From Acinetobacter colistiniresistens (GTDB lineage: Bacteria > Pseudomonadota > Gammaproteobacteria > Pseudomonadales > Moraxellaceae): a stretch of DNA of 64,000 nucleotides. Location of the stretch: NCBI RefSeq assembly GCF_024582815.1, contig NZ_CP102099.1:868001-932000 (forward strand), written 5' to 3'. Shown piece after piece: positions 26,698 to 38,106 of this stretch (its first letter is position 1; every line of letters starts with the position of its first letter). The notes beneath the pieces were generated by a model, which was not told where the DNA came from, made no database searches, and saw nothing but the letters and a program-made list of their open reading frames with translations. The position numbers and the translations under genes are program-made.

Positions 26698-27504
26698 ATG
26701 AGTTTTGAGCGGACAACATCGCAAATATTATTTGATAATGGGACACATAAATGCATTAGTTTTACCAGTTTGGTGAAAGGGGAAGGTATCCAGGCCAATC
26801 AATTTTTAATTATTGATCATGAGCGTGCCGCTGTTCTGGATCCAGGTGGTGATCTCACCTATGTGCCTTTAACTATGGAACTCAATCGCTACACCAAACT
26901 AAAAAATCTGGATTATGTGATGGCCTCGCATCAAGATCCTGACATCATTACCTCAATGCCGCGCTGGTTGGTGTATACCGATGCCAAAGTGGTGGCATCC
27001 AAGTTGTGGGCGCGTTTTCTTCCTCATTTGAATTCAGCTTTTATGAGTGACCGTATGAAGGGCGATTGGGAAGAGCGCTTGATTGAATTGTCAGATACAG
27101 GACAGATTATTGCTTTGGGCGAATCCAGTATTGTGGCTGTCCCTGCGCATTTCCTGCATTCGGTAGGAAACTTTCAGTTTTATGATCCGACCGCAAAAAT
27201 TCTGTTTTCGGGGGATATGGGGGCTTCGATCGTCGAAGATGCCAGTGTGCCGATGACTGATTTTGAAGCACATATTCAAAAGATGAAAGGCTTCCACCAG
27301 CGCTATATGTGTTCCAATAAGGTGATTCGTTTATGGGTCAATATGGTGCGACAAATGGATGTGGAGATGATTGTACCGCAGCATGGTACGGCTTTTGTCG
27401 GGAAGGACATGATCAATCAATTTTTAGATTGGATTGAAACATTGGAATGTGGTGTGGACTTGATGAATGAATATGTTTTTAGTTTGCCCACTGCGATGAG
27501 TTAA
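26698..27504 (+). CDS. MBL-fold protein of the oxygen-binding di-iron (ODP) type
   Basis: This 268-residue metallo-beta-lactamase-fold protein resembles the stand-alone ODP di-iron domain found in flavodiiron proteins and regulatory partners. Metal-ligand motifs are modified from classical MBL: SHQDPDIITSM (HxxxD type), VPAHFLHSVGNF, a ligand aspartate in LFSGDMGASI, and VPQHGTAF near the C-terminus. Family members bind O2 or NO or act in signalling. No flavodoxin domain is attached. The ATG follows a GGGG site. It stands alone; the 267 bases before guaB contain only a GCAGC...GCTGC hairpin (near 27543-27561) without a T run. Confidence 0.8.
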   Translation: MSFERTTSQILFDNGTHKCISFTSLVKGEGIQANQFLIIDHERAAVLDPGGDLTYVPLTMELNRYTKLKNLDYVMASHQDPDIITSMPRWLVYTDAKVVASKLWARFLPHLNSAFMSDRMKGDWEERLIELSDTGQIIALGESSIVAVPAHFLHSVGNFQFYDPTAKILFSGDMGASIVEDASVPMTDFEAHIQKMKGFHQRYMCSNKVIRLWVNMVRQMDVEMIVPQHGTAFVGKDMINQFLDWIETLECGVDLMNEYVFSLPTAMS

Positions 27505-27744
27505 GTGATGATGAGTGAAATATAACGTTTTGTTGGGGCGTGAAGCAGCCAAGTCGCTGCTCCACTCAATGTTTTCGATATTTAGTAATAGGCTACTGAA
27601 AATAAAAAATAATGATGAGCAAAAAGGCAGGTTGATTTTTAGGATTTGAAGCGAAAAGTGAGGGTGTAGACCCTAGATCAACATGCAGTTAAAATTATTT
27701 TCATCATAGAAAATGAAAATCACATCGAAATTTGTTTATAATAG

Positions 27745-29238
<1,494 letters not shown>

Positions 29239-29261
29239 CTTTTAGTAATTTTGTTGACAGA

Positions 29262-29290
29262 TAAACCGTCAGTTCGCTGACGGTTTTTTC
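29262..29290 (+). terminator. Terminator after guaB
   Basis: AAACCGTCAG and CTGACGGTTT form a ten-pair stem around TTCG, followed by TTTTCGTTTT. Confidence 0.9.
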
Positions 29291-29366
29291 GTTTTGGTGT
29301 AAAGTGAACAAGATGAGGAAAGATTATGGTTAGACACCATATAAAAGATAAGAAAGTGAGTAAAAG

Positions 29367-30704
29367 ATGAGTTATTTTGGTACTGATGGAATTCGCGGTA
29401 AATTTGGGCAAATGCCAATTACGCCAGAATTCGCATTAAAACTAGGCTTTGCTGCAGGAACAGTATTAAAAAGAAATAGCCCTAAAAATAAACCGATTGT
29501 GGTGCTGGGAAAAGACACGCGTTTATCTGGCTATATTTTGGAAGCGGCTTTACAGGCAGGACTGAATGCAGCAGGTGTGTATGTGCATTTATTGGGTCCA
29601 TTGCCAACCCCTGCAATTGCGCATTTAACTCGTGCACTGCATGCACATGCTGGAATCGTCATTTCAGCATCCCATAATCCTTATTTTGATAATGGGATTA
29701 AATTTTTCTCTAGTGAAGGCAAAAAATTACCAAATGCTTTACAAGATGAAATTAATCAAGAACTTGAGCGAGAGATTGTGATTGATGATACGGCTCACTT
29801 AGGTAAGAGTGTTCGTGTTAAAGATGCCAATGGCCGTTATATTGAGTTTTGTAAATCGACCTTTCCTTACCATTTTGACTTACGTAATTTAAAAATCGTG
29901 GTGGATTGTGCCAATGGTGCAGCTTATAGCGTAGGACCATCGGTATTCCGTGAGTTAGGTGCCAAAGTTATTCCATTATTTAATGAACCAGATGGTTTAA
30001 ATATTAATGAAAATTGTGGTTCAACCCATCCAGAGCAGTTAAGAAAGGCTGTGTTTGAACATGAGGCAGATCTCGGTATTGCCTTTGATGGTGATGCGGA
30101 TCGCGTGGTGATGGTGGCCAAAAATGGTCAGTTGATTGATGGTGACCATATCCTGTATATCCTTGCAACGCAGGCACAAAATAAGCCAGAAGGTGTTGTG
30201 GGGACGGTGATGAGCAATATGGCATTGGAACTGGCTTTGCAAAAAGCAGAGGTGGGTTTTGTCCGCGCCAAAGTGGGTGACCGCTATGTGTTACAAGCAC
30301 TGGAAGAAAATGCTTGGGTAACGGGTGCTGAGCCTTCAGGACATATCTTGACCCTAGATAAGAGCACCACCGGTGATGCAATTATTGCGGCTTTACAAGT
30401 GCTCACGGTGATGGTTGAGCAGGGTAAAGCGTTACATGAATTGGTTGAAGGTTTTGTACTCTTCCCTCAGGTGTTGGTCAATGTTCGTCTGCAACACATG
30501 ATTGATCCCTATTCCATCCCAGCGTTGGTTGCCGAGTTTGAAAAGGCTGAACAGCAACTGAAAGGTCGTGGCCGATTGTTGATTCGTAAGTCAGGTACCG
30601 AGCCTATGATTCGTGTCATGGTTGAAGGTGACCAGCAACAAGAAGTTGAAGCTTTGGCTCATCATCTGGCTGATGCGGTACGTGCTCACGCTCAGGCTGC
30701 TTAA
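29367..30704 (+). CDS. glmM: Phosphoglucosamine mutase
   Basis: GlmM converts glucosamine-6-phosphate to glucosamine-1-phosphate for UDP-GlcNAc, feeding peptidoglycan and LPS. The 445-residue sequence starts with the family's [13 protein letters not shown]. It carries phosphoserine 102 in [12 protein letters not shown], the metal loop FDGDADRV, the sugar loop EPSGHI and the C-terminal phosphate loop [12 protein letters not shown]. All catalytic elements are present. It starts an operon-like run glmM-pdxH-recJ with gaps of 12 and 0 bases. Confidence 0.97.
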   Translation: MSYFGTDGIRGKFGQMPITPEFALKLGFAAGTVLKRNSPKNKPIVVLGKDTRLSGYILEAALQAGLNAAGVYVHLLGPLPTPAIAHLTRALHAHAGIVISASHNPYFDNGIKFFSSEGKKLPNALQDEINQELEREIVIDDTAHLGKSVRVKDANGRYIEFCKSTFPYHFDLRNLKIVVDCANGAAYSVGPSVFRELGAKVIPLFNEPDGLNINENCGSTHPEQLRKAVFEHEADLGIAFDGDADRVVMVAKNGQLIDGDHILYILATQAQNKPEGVVGTVMSNMALELALQKAEVGFVRAKVGDRYVLQALEENAWVTGAEPSGHILTLDKSTTGDAIIAALQVLTVMVEQGKALHELVEGFVLFPQVLVNVRLQHMIDPYSIPALVAEFEKAEQQLKGRGRLLIRKSGTEPMIRVMVEGDQQQEVEALAHHLADAVRAHAQAA

Positions 30705-30716
30705 AGGGGTGCATTT

Positions 30717-31367
30717 ATGAGTGATGTCATTAAAGACTTGAGTGAATTGCGATTGAGCTACGAGCAAGGTGAGTTACACGAAGACCAGGTGAGTGGCCAA
30801 CCTCATTTGCAGTTTCTCAATTGGTTTAATCATGCGCTGACTGCTCATTTACATGAGCCTTATGCGATGTCCTTGGCAACCGCCAATCGACAAGGTCGTG
30901 CGCATGTGCGTACGGTGTTGTTGCGTGGCGCGACAGAAGCAGGTTATGACTTCTATACCAATTATGATAGCCAAAAAGGTTTAGATTTAGCTGAAAATCC
31001 CTATGCTGAACTGCTGTTTTACTGGCCAAGTCTAGAGCGTCAGGTGCGTATCGGGGGCAAAGTCATCAAGATTTCTGAACAAGAGTCAACGGATTATTAC
31101 CATAAACGTCCGCGTGACAGTCAGATTGCGGCGCATATCAGTACCCCGCAAAGTGGCGTGATTGAAAGCCGTGAATTATTGCAACAGCGCTTTCAAGCGC
31201 TGCAAAGCCAAGCTCAACATGAACTGGATAAACCTGAATTCTGGGGCGGTTATCGCTTAGAAGCGGATTATTATGAGTTTTGGCAGGGCCGACCAAATCG
31301 CCTACATGACCGTTTAAGTTATGAAAAACAGAACGGTGTTTGGACTATACAACGTTTGATGCCATAA
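30717..31367 (+). CDS. pdxH: Pyridoxamine 5'-phosphate oxidase
   Basis: PdxH uses FMN and oxygen to make pyridoxal 5'-phosphate. The 216-residue protein has the usual features: AMSLATANRQGRAHVRTVLLRG near residues 44-66, FYTNYDSQKG for FMN/PLP binding, LFYWPSLERQVRIGGKV, and the C-terminal FWQGRPNRLHDRLSY with RL.P at the end. It sits between glmM and recJ; recJ's ATG immediately follows its TAA, so the last two are translationally coupled. Confidence 0.96.
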   Translation: MSDVIKDLSELRLSYEQGELHEDQVSGQPHLQFLNWFNHALTAHLHEPYAMSLATANRQGRAHVRTVLLRGATEAGYDFYTNYDSQKGLDLAENPYAELLFYWPSLERQVRIGGKVIKISEQESTDYYHKRPRDSQIAAHISTPQSGVIESRELLQQRFQALQSQAQHELDKPEFWGGYRLEADYYEFWQGRPNRLHDRLSYEKQNGVWTIQRLMP

Positions 31368-33068
31368 ATGACCCAGATTCAAATTCAAAAAAGACCCTTG
31401 CTGACACGCCCTGAACAGTTTCAGGGCGTGCCTGCTTTTATCGCTGAAATTTTAGCAAGACGCGGTGTTCAGTCAGAACAAGAACTAGAGTTGAAACTGA
31501 AGTATCTACTTCCGCCCGATTTAAAAGGTTTGGAGCAGGCGGTTGTCTTGATTGATCAAGCTATTGATCAACAAAAGCAGATCGTGATTGTCGGGGATTA
31601 TGATGCAGATGGTGCAACCAGTACCGCTTTGATGGTTCTCGTGTTGCAAGACATGGGCGCCAGAGTGGAGTATTTGGTACCTGACCGTTTTAAATATGGT
31701 TATGGGCTCACGCCGGCAATTGCAGAACTGGCCAAGCACAGCTACCATCCCGATTTGTTGATTACCGTGGATAATGGCATTTCTAGCCATGCTGGGGTGG
31801 AAACGGCACAGGCATTAGGGATGCAGGTGATTATCACCGACCACCACTTAACCACCAAGCCGACACCGAGTGCCGAAGCGGTGGTTAATCCGAATCAGCT
31901 GGGTTGTGACTTTTCCAGCAAAGCCCTGGCTGGGGTGGGGGTTGCGTTTTATGTGTTGGCACGACTGGCCAGCACGCGCAGTCAGCAGGGTAAAAGTAGC
32001 AGCAAAGTAACGCAATACCTTGATCTGGTGGCTTTGGGTACCTATGCCGATGTGGCGACACTGGATTACAACAATCGTATCTTGATTGATGCAGGGCTAA
32101 AACGTATTCAGCAACATCAGTGTCGTGCAGGCATTTTAGCTTTATTGGATATTGCGGGGCGTGACGCCGCTAGTTTACGTGCGCAGGATTTAGGTTTCGT
32201 ACTGGGCCCGCGTATTAATGCGGCGGGTCGGATGGAAAGTATGCGCATCGGGATTGAGTGTTTACTGGCTGCCGATATGCAAACAGCCTATCCGATTGCA
32301 CAACAATTGAATCAGCTCAATATGGAACGCCGTCAAGTTGAATCGGAAATGAAGCAGCAAGCGTTGCAAGCACTGCAACATGTACAACTTGAAACAGCGC
32401 ATTTACCTGCCGCCTTGGTGATGTTTGATCAACAATGGCACCAAGGGGTGATTGGGATTGTGGCGGGACGCTTAAAAGAACAGTTCCACCGGCCAAGTCT
32501 GGTGTTTGCGCCTGATGAAGATGGCATCCATATTAAAGGTTCAGCACGTTCGATTGATGGGATTCATATTCGGGACACCATTGAGCAGGTTGCGGAGCAA
32601 TACCCGCATCTGGTCAGTCATTTTGGTGGCCACGCGGCGGCGGCAGGTTTGACGCTAAAAAAAGAGCACTTTGATGAATTCAAAGCGGTATTTATTCAGT
32701 CTATTGCTGCAATGGATGAGGAGTTGTTTCAAGCGACCTTATGGACCGATGGAGAATTGGGCGATTCAGCTTTGCATCTTGGAACCTTAGACTGGATTGA
32801 ACAGCTTGGACCTTGGGGGCAAAAATTTCCCCTTCCTCAATTTGAGGGGCACTTTAAGGTAATTGATTATCGCTGGCTCAAAGATCAGCATCTCAAACTA
32901 AAACTTGCAGTAGGCTCACATTCGGTTGATGCGATTGCATTTAATGCCATGGATCGGTTTGAATTCAACCCGATGCTGGGTTATGTGGACTTGGTTTATA
33001 CCTTGGAACGTAATGTCTTTAATGGCAACACCAGCCTGCAATTACAAGTTGCTTATTTAAAACAATAA
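31368..33068 (+). CDS. recJ: Single-strand-specific exonuclease RecJ
   Basis: RecJ degrades single-stranded DNA 5' to 3' in recombination and mismatch repair. The 566-residue protein has the DHH-phosphoesterase motifs: VIVGDYDADGATST (about residue 75), ITVDNGISSH, the DHH signature ITDHHLTTKP about residue 153, GAYADVATL-like GTYADVATLD, and the DHHA1 part SFGGHAAAAG-like HFGGHAAAAGL. An OB fold follows at the C-terminus. The start is fixed by the abutting stop of pdxH. A convergent terminator closes the operon. Confidence 0.96.
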   Translation: MTQIQIQKRPLLTRPEQFQGVPAFIAEILARRGVQSEQELELKLKYLLPPDLKGLEQAVVLIDQAIDQQKQIVIVGDYDADGATSTALMVLVLQDMGARVEYLVPDRFKYGYGLTPAIAELAKHSYHPDLLITVDNGISSHAGVETAQALGMQVIITDHHLTTKPTPSAEAVVNPNQLGCDFSSKALAGVGVAFYVLARLASTRSQQGKSSSKVTQYLDLVALGTYADVATLDYNNRILIDAGLKRIQQHQCRAGILALLDIAGRDAASLRAQDLGFVLGPRINAAGRMESMRIGIECLLAADMQTAYPIAQQLNQLNMERRQVESEMKQQALQALQHVQLETAHLPAALVMFDQQWHQGVIGIVAGRLKEQFHRPSLVFAPDEDGIHIKGSARSIDGIHIRDTIEQVAEQYPHLVSHFGGHAAAAGLTLKKEHFDEFKAVFIQSIAAMDEELFQATLWTDGELGDSALHLGTLDWIEQLGPWGQKFPLPQFEGHFKVIDYRWLKDQHLKLKLAVGSHSVDAIAFNAMDRFEFNPMLGYVDLVYTLERNVFNGNTSLQLQVAYLKQ

Positions 33069-33069
33069 A

Positions 33070-33097
33070 AAATCCGCTCATACGAGCGGATTTTTTG
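33070..33097. terminator. Bidirectional terminator between recJ and a porin gene
   Basis: AAATCCGCTC pairs with GAGCGGATTT around ATAC, with a T run on both strands, serving both convergent genes. Confidence 0.9.
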
Positions 33098-33118
33098 CCA
33101 TTTGTACTTCGGTCTGTA

Positions 33119-33976
33119 TCAGAAACGTACCGTTCCGTTGAGTGCAAAAGCATCCATACCATCTGTAGTGGTATAACCCACACCTAAAGCAAATTGTGGT
33201 GTGAAGAATTTCTGAGCATGAATATTAAAAATACTGTCTGAGTCTTTTGCGGTAGAGTCAGCAAATGAGACACCAACATTAAGCGTTGGATCAAGATAAA
33301 GATCTGCGCCTAAACGGTAGGTTGTTTCATCACCAATATAGCTGAGCGCTTCAAAGTTGGTATAGTAACCACCAATTTGTGCGACATATTTAGCACGCAA
33401 AGAAACTGCGGTATCGTCATTTTCCCCCGACACGATTGCTGCATTTGAGAGAGTACTGCTAAAGCCATATTGAGCAACCTGTACTGGATTTAAGCTATCC
33501 GATAAATCTGCAACGCCGACAGCAAGGAGTAATCCAGAGATTGGCAGGAAACCTGCTTCTAAGTTATAGCCATCACTCTTTTTAGAATCTGAGCCGATCC
33601 CATTGATTGTCGCTTTAACATTGGTACGATGTAGGGCACCAGAAAGATAGAACTGTGTATTTGGAACGTAGAACTCACCTTGTAGTCCTAGCATATTAAA
33701 CTGTAAATCACCGAAATCTTGGTCATCTTTAAGTTTGCTATAAGCATAGCCACCGCCAAGATTTGAAGCTTTATCTAAGAACGCCGCTTCTGCCCAAGGC
33801 ACATTTCGGGTGTGTACCGGATTAAAATAATATTTAGCGCTGATCACGGCACTATTGCCTTTGCCATCATCCATATTGATATGTTCATATGCACCGTTGG
33901 CTTCAGTTTGATAAGCATGGGCATTGATTGCAAAGCAAGCACTCACAAGTACTGCAAGAAGATTTAAATTTTTCAT
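33119..33976 (-). CDS. Omp33-36-family putative porin (paralogue 1)
   Basis: This 285-residue outer-membrane protein has a 21-residue signal peptide ending NAHA. It shares with the other two porins in the window the start of the mature protein (AYQTEANGAYEH), the block KYYFNPVHTRNVPWAEAAFLDKASN and a C-terminal phenylalanine (GTVRF) recognised by the BAM machinery. The alternating hydrophobic pattern fits a beta-barrel. Family members in Acinetobacter act as small-solute channels; the substrate here is unknown. It lies about 200 bases downstream of a second family member on the same strand, separated by a terminator, so the two are tandem duplicates with separate transcripts. Confidence 0.8.
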   Translation of the reverse strand: MKNLNLLAVLVSACFAINAHAYQTEANGAYEHINMDDGKGNSAVISAKYYFNPVHTRNVPWAEAAFLDKASNLGGGYAYSKLKDDQDFGDLQFNMLGLQGEFYVPNTQFYLSGALHRTNVKATINGIGSDSKKSDGYNLEAGFLPISGLLLAVGVADLSDSLNPVQVAQYGFSSTLSNAAIVSGENDDTAVSLRAKYVAQIGGYYTNFEALSYIGDETTYRLGADLYLDPTLNVGVSFADSTAKDSDSIFNIHAQKFFTPQFALGVGYTTTDGMDAFALNGTVRF

Positions 33977-34121
33977 TTGTTATTTTCCCCGTTTAAAAAT
34001 AATACATATTTTGTTACAGGCGCTAGTGTAGTCAAAAATATATAGCCGTCAATTCTTTAACGCATAAAATATTAAAATACAGCACAGGAATAAGGGGGAG
34101 AATGGATGAAAGGCTGGTTGA

Positions 34122-34158
34122 AAAAAAACGCCCTGAATGACTCAGGGCGTTTTTTATG
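34122..34158. terminator. Terminator between the tandem porins
   Basis: ACGCCCTGA pairs with TCAGGGCGT around a five-base loop, with A and T runs on both sides; on the minus strand it ends the porin gene at 34180. Confidence 0.92.
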
Positions 34159-34179
34159 TTTGCAATTTCGATTTCAAAA

Positions 34180-34986
34180 TTAGAAACGGTATGCAGCACG
34201 AAGACCGAAAGAGGTGTAATCGTTGTCAATATATGACTTGTCGTTACCGAAACCTACACGGCCTTCTAGGCTTACTTGTTGATTGAAGAATTTCTTCGCA
34301 GAAATACCCCATTCATTCGAATTAACGATAGTGTCATCATATTTAAGTTTTTGATAATCTACACCAACACTTAACGTTTTGTCGATGAAGTAATCACCTT
34401 TTAATTTCACTTCTTTGTTGTCACCAAAAGCACTATAAGCTTCTAGATTGACGTCATTCTGACCCACTTTAGTCACATACTTGGCACGAAGTGTTGGACT
34501 GGTTTCACGATCACCATCTTTAACGTCAACAGTTTTTGCACCCGCAGCAATTAATAAACCAGGTGCTGGTAAATAACCCACTTCACCCGCATAGTGGTTA
34601 ATTTTTACTTTGCCATCAAGGTAGTTGCTATTTGGTTTGATTTCTTCACGACCAATAGTACCGCTTAAGTAGAAATCAGAGTTTGGAACGAAGTATTCAA
34701 TTCCTGCGCCATACTGGTTGTTTTTAATGGCATCATCTTTTTCATAAGCGTACTGTGCACTTACATTGCTTGCACGGTCAAGGAACGCTGCTTCTGCAAG
34801 TGGTGCATTACGTGTTTGTACTGGATTGAAATAATACTTACCATCTACGCTGAAACGATCACTGTCACCAAAACGATCTTGGTCTTTATAGGTATAAGAA
34901 CCACCGACCTCAGCTTGATAAGCATGAGCAGTGCCAGTTACTGCGATTGCAGATAAAAGTGCTGATGCAATTGCTAATTTTTTCAT
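34180..34986 (-). CDS. Omp33-36-family putative porin (paralogue 2)
   Basis: This 268-residue protein starts MKKLAIASALL, giving a signal peptide cut after AHA; an upstream in-frame start at 35034 was rejected because it would bury the signal peptide. Its mature part resembles its neighbours: YQAEVGGSYTYKD, KYYFNPVQTRNAPLAEAAFLDRASN, and a terminal FGLRAAYRF. It is predicted to be an outer-membrane barrel. GAGG stands about ten bases before the ATG. It is divergent from prfB across 400 bases. Confidence 0.82.
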   Translation of the reverse strand: MKKLAIASALLSAIAVTGTAHAYQAEVGGSYTYKDQDRFGDSDRFSVDGKYYFNPVQTRNAPLAEAAFLDRASNVSAQYAYEKDDAIKNNQYGAGIEYFVPNSDFYLSGTIGREEIKPNSNYLDGKVKINHYAGEVGYLPAPGLLIAAGAKTVDVKDGDRETSPTLRAKYVTKVGQNDVNLEAYSAFGDNKEVKLKGDYFIDKTLSVGVDYQKLKYDDTIVNSNEWGISAKKFFNQQVSLEGRVGFGNDKSYIDNDYTSFGLRAAYRF

Positions 34987-35394
34987 GGTTGTTTCCTCGT
35001 TAAGATTTAAACCAAGTGTTAAATACGGGTACATGTTTTGTTACAACTCGAGTCTAGAGTAATTTTCATGATCGTCAATCTTGATAAGGTAATCGAACTG
35101 TACAAATGTAATTAACTTGTAATTTTGACATTTTATCTAATTGATATTTATTAATAAATATGGATTGTTTTGATTTATTAAAACTTAGGAGATATTGTGT
35201 GTTTTCGTGAATTTAGTCTGATTTTTATACATTGAGCCAGTCTAAATTGAGGTTGGAAAATATTTCAAACAAAAATAAATTCATTTATAAAGCTGATTTT
35301 AAGAAAGCACATTATTCAAAAACACATGGCTGTGTCGGCTAAAACAGTTATGTTAAAATAGCGAATTAAGTGAAAAAATTGTGAGAAAACACGC
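34987..35394. other. AT-rich region between a porin and prfB, no gene seen
   Basis: This holds the divergent promoters of the porin (a long leader rich in TTGTTAC and AATCTTGAT words near 35035-35090) and prfB (a TTAAAATAG -10-like word near 35353). I find no open frame with coding character, RNA fold or terminator in it. Confidence 0.5.
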
Positions 35395-36490
35395 GTGGAA
35401 ATTAATCCGTATTTAATTCAATTGAAAGATTTAGCTGATCGTAGCCAAACACTACGGGGGTATCTTTGACTACGATCTAAAGGTTGAGCGTTTAGAAGAA
35501 GTTTTAAGAGAATTAGAAGACCCTGCGATTTGGAATGATCAAAACCGTGCTCAAACCATCGCCAAAGAAAAGGGCAGTTTAGAAAATACCATTGGTGTGT
35601 TTGATCGTCTTGCTGAACAGTTAGATGATGCTAAGGCTATGCTTGACCTTGCAGTTGAAGCAGATGATGAAAGTTTATTATTGGATGTTCAGGCTGAGTT
35701 GGACAGTGCTGAAGAAGCTCTGGGCAATCTTGAATTCCGCCGTATGTTTAGCAATCCAATGGATCCAAATCCATGCTTCCTTGAGATCCAGTCTGGTTCG
35801 GGTGGTACTGAGGCTCAAGACTGGGCGTCGATGTTATTACGTATGTATTTACGCTGGATCGAACGTCATGGCTTTAAAGCTGAGCTGATGGAAGTCTCTG
35901 ACGGTGATGTGGCAGGAATTAAATCAGCCACCATCCGTGTTGATGGTGAGTTTGCCTATGGTTGGTTGCGTACCGAAAGTGGCGTACATCGTTTAGTACG
36001 GAAGTCACCATTTGACAGCAACAACAACCGTCATACCTCATTCTCAGCAGTGTTTATTTCACCTGAGATTGATGACAATATCGAGATTGATATCAATCCA
36101 TCCGATGTTCGTACCGATACTTACCGTGCTTCGGGGGCAGGTGGTCAGCACATTAACAAAACCGATTCTGCCGTTCGTTTAACGCACGCACCGACAGGTA
36201 TCGTAGTGGCTTGTCAGAATCAGCGTTCACAGCATGCCAACCGTGACCACGCGTGGAAGCAATTACGTGCCAAACTTTATGAGCTCGAAATGAGCAAGCG
36301 TAATGAAGCTGCTCAAGCCTTGGAAGACTCGAAGTCTGATATCGGTTGGGGCAGTCAGATTCGTTCGTATGTGTTAGATGACTCACGTATTAAAGACTTG
36401 CGTACCGGAGTGGAAAATTCCAATACCAAAGCCGTGTTAGATGGTGACTTGGATAAGTTCATTGAAGCAAGTTTGAAGCAAGGTTTATAA
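35395..36490 (+). CDS. prfB: Peptide chain release factor 2, programmed +1 frameshift
   Basis: RF2 terminates translation at UGA and UAA. The first 24 codons from GTG 35395 end at an in-frame TGA (35467-35469). The classic slip site AGGGGGTATCTTTGAC lets the ribosome move +1 and continue as DYDLKVERL, giving 364 residues. Low RF2 favours the shift, so the gene is autoregulated. Release-factor landmarks are SPF (KSPFDSNN) for stop recognition and GGQ ([15 protein letters not shown]) for hydrolysis. The GTG start was taken because [16 protein letters not shown] is the conserved N-terminus. This is not a pseudogene; lysS is not adjacent. Confidence 0.96.
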
Positions 36491-36550
36491 GTTTTAATCC
36501 AATTAAAACGGCAATCTCGTTCAGCATCGGCTGGTTAATCGAAAAAATAT

Positions 36551-36584
36551 GATATTAATATCGAAAAAATGGATATTAATATTT
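36551..36584. promoter_or_regulatory. Paired palindromic operator upstream of the ArsR-type regulator
   Basis: GATATTAATATC (36551-36562, perfect 12-bp palindrome) recurs as GGATATTAATATT (36572-36584), with centres 21 bp apart, two helical turns. A further CGATATA half-site lies at 36593. This is the expected layout for cooperative dimer binding by the ArsR-family repressor encoded 70 bases downstream. Confidence 0.6.
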
Positions 36585-36651
36585 AAAAAGTTCGATATAC
36601 TAGATTCAGGTGCTGAACAAAGCGTTGCCGCTTGAGAAACGTGGTGAGTCT

Positions 36652-36954
36652 ATGGATATTGATGTTATAAGCAAAGCCTTAGCCAATCCATTACGTCGAC
36701 AGATCTTGCAATGGTTGAAAGAGCCTGAGCAATTTCTACCCGTTGAGCAATGTGGTGGTAGTTTTGAACGGGGCGTATGTGCAGGGCACATCGAACGTTT
36801 AGGTAAAGTTGCGCAATCGACCATGTCGAATCATTTGTCTGTATTGCAACAGGCAGGTTTGATCAAGGTCGAGAAATATGGACAGTGGTCTTATTTCACA
36901 CGTAATGAAGCTTTGATTCAGCAATATATCGAACATTTAAAACAAGCACTTTAA
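36652..36954 (+). CDS. ArsR-family winged-helix regulator with two cysteines
   Basis: This 100-residue ArsR-type regulator has the helix-turn-helix in NPLRRQILQWL and QSTMSNHLSVLQQAGLIKVEKYGQWSYF. A mid-protein loop EQCGGSFERGVCAGHIERL carries cysteines near residues 31 and 40, outside the classic metal-site helix. The start at MDIDVISKAL was chosen because GGTGAG stands just upstream, although longer in-frame readings exist. It precedes an Old Yellow Enzyme by 27 bases, so it probably represses its own operon until an electrophile or metal modifies the cysteines. The two palindromes upstream are likely its operators. Confidence 0.82.
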   Translation: MDIDVISKALANPLRRQILQWLKEPEQFLPVEQCGGSFERGVCAGHIERLGKVAQSTMSNHLSVLQQAGLIKVEKYGQWSYFTRNEALIQQYIEHLKQAL

Positions 36955-36981
36955 ATCGAAGAAGTGTAAGTTGAGGCGATC

Positions 36982-38046
36982 ATGGCTGAACTAAATTCTA
37001 CTTTGCAAGTAGGTGATTTCACGATTAAAAACCGTCTGGTTTTAGCTCCTTTAACCAGAGCGCGTAGCGGTGCACAGCGTATTCCAAACGATTTGATGGT
37101 GGAATATTACCAACAACGTGCCAATGCTGGCCTGATCATTACCGAAGCAACGGTGATTAGCCCAAAAGCAGCAGGGTATGCCAATACACCAGGTTTGTGG
37201 TCGCAAGAACAAGCGCAGGCATGGCATAAAATTGTTGAAGCCGTACACGCACAAGGTTCAAAAATTGTGGTTCAGCTCTGGCATGTCGGTCGTATTTCAC
37301 ATCCAGACCTATTGGATGGTGATACACCTGTGGCACCTAGTGCGATTCAACCTGCGGGTGAAGTAAGTTTACTTCGTCCAAAGCGTCCTTTTGTGACACC
37401 ACGTGCCTTATCGCATGAGGAAATTCAAGAAATCGTTGCGCAGTATAGAAATGCAGCTGAACAGGCCAAAGCCGCTGGGTTTGATGGTGTGGAACTGCAT
37501 GCTGCGAACGGCTATCTGATCGATCAATTTCTACAAAGTAGCACCAACCAGCGTGATGATGAGTACGGTGGTTCAATTGAAAACCGTGCGCGTTTATTAC
37601 TGCAAGTGGTAGATACCTTCATCGAGGTGTGGGGCGCTGGCCGAGTGGGCGTACATCTTGCACCACGCGGTGATTCACACGATATGGGTGATGAGAATCC
37701 GTTGGCAACGTTTGGCTATGTGGTCGAGCAATTAGATCAGCGTAAAGTGGGTTTTATTTTCACGCGTGAATATGAAGCTGCAGATAGCTTATTACCTAAA
37801 TTACGTCCTAAATTTAAAGGGGTGTGGATTGCCAATGAAGGTTTAACGGCGGATTCTGCGAAACGTATTTTGGCGACAGGCCAAGCAGATGCGGTTGCAT
37901 TTGGTAAACAATACATTGCCAATCCGGATTTATTGGACCGTTTACAGCATGATTTGCCTTTAAATCCACTTCAACCTCAAACCTTGTATGGTGATGGTGC
38001 TGAGGGATATACCGATTATCCTGTCTTTGAACAGTTAGAAGCTTAA
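36982..38046 (+). CDS. Old Yellow Enzyme family alkene reductase (NemA/XenB-like)
   Basis: This 354-residue FMN barrel enzyme reduces activated C=C bonds or nitro groups with NADPH. It has the N-terminal RLVLAPLTRARS, ISPKAAGYANTPGLW, the active-site histidine/asparagine region GFDGVELHAANGYLIDQFL, and the family signature QRDDEYGGSIENRARLLL near residue 190. KQYIANPDLLDRL near the C-terminus is also typical. It is cotranscribed with the ArsR-type regulator. Homologues detoxify electrophiles such as N-ethylmaleimide; the real substrate is unknown. A terminator follows. Confidence 0.93.
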   Translation: MAELNSTLQVGDFTIKNRLVLAPLTRARSGAQRIPNDLMVEYYQQRANAGLIITEATVISPKAAGYANTPGLWSQEQAQAWHKIVEAVHAQGSKIVVQLWHVGRISHPDLLDGDTPVAPSAIQPAGEVSLLRPKRPFVTPRALSHEEIQEIVAQYRNAAEQAKAAGFDGVELHAANGYLIDQFLQSSTNQRDDEYGGSIENRARLLLQVVDTFIEVWGAGRVGVHLAPRGDSHDMGDENPLATFGYVVEQLDQRKVGFIFTREYEAADSLLPKLRPKFKGVWIANEGLTADSAKRILATGQADAVAFGKQYIANPDLLDRLQHDLPLNPLQPQTLYGDGAEGYTDYPVFEQLEA

Positions 38047-38055
38047 AAATAAAAA

Positions 38056-38089
38056 AATGCTCATCCTCACAGGACGAGCATTTTTTTTA
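38056..38089. terminator. Bidirectional terminator after the alkene reductase
   Basis: AATGCTC-A-TCCT pairs with AGGA-C-GAGCATT around CAC, with A and T runs on opposite sides, ending both convergent genes. Confidence 0.88.
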
Positions 38090-38106
38090 TAATGATATGA
38101 TATTGC

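Noticed and set aside
27543..27561. Terminator after the MBL-fold gene
   Set aside because: GCAGC/GCTGC pairs, but the stem is short and no T run follows.
35467..35469. In-frame stop in prfB as a sign of a broken gene
   Set aside because: It is the standard RF2 programmed frameshift site (AGGGGGTATCTTTGAC), not damage.
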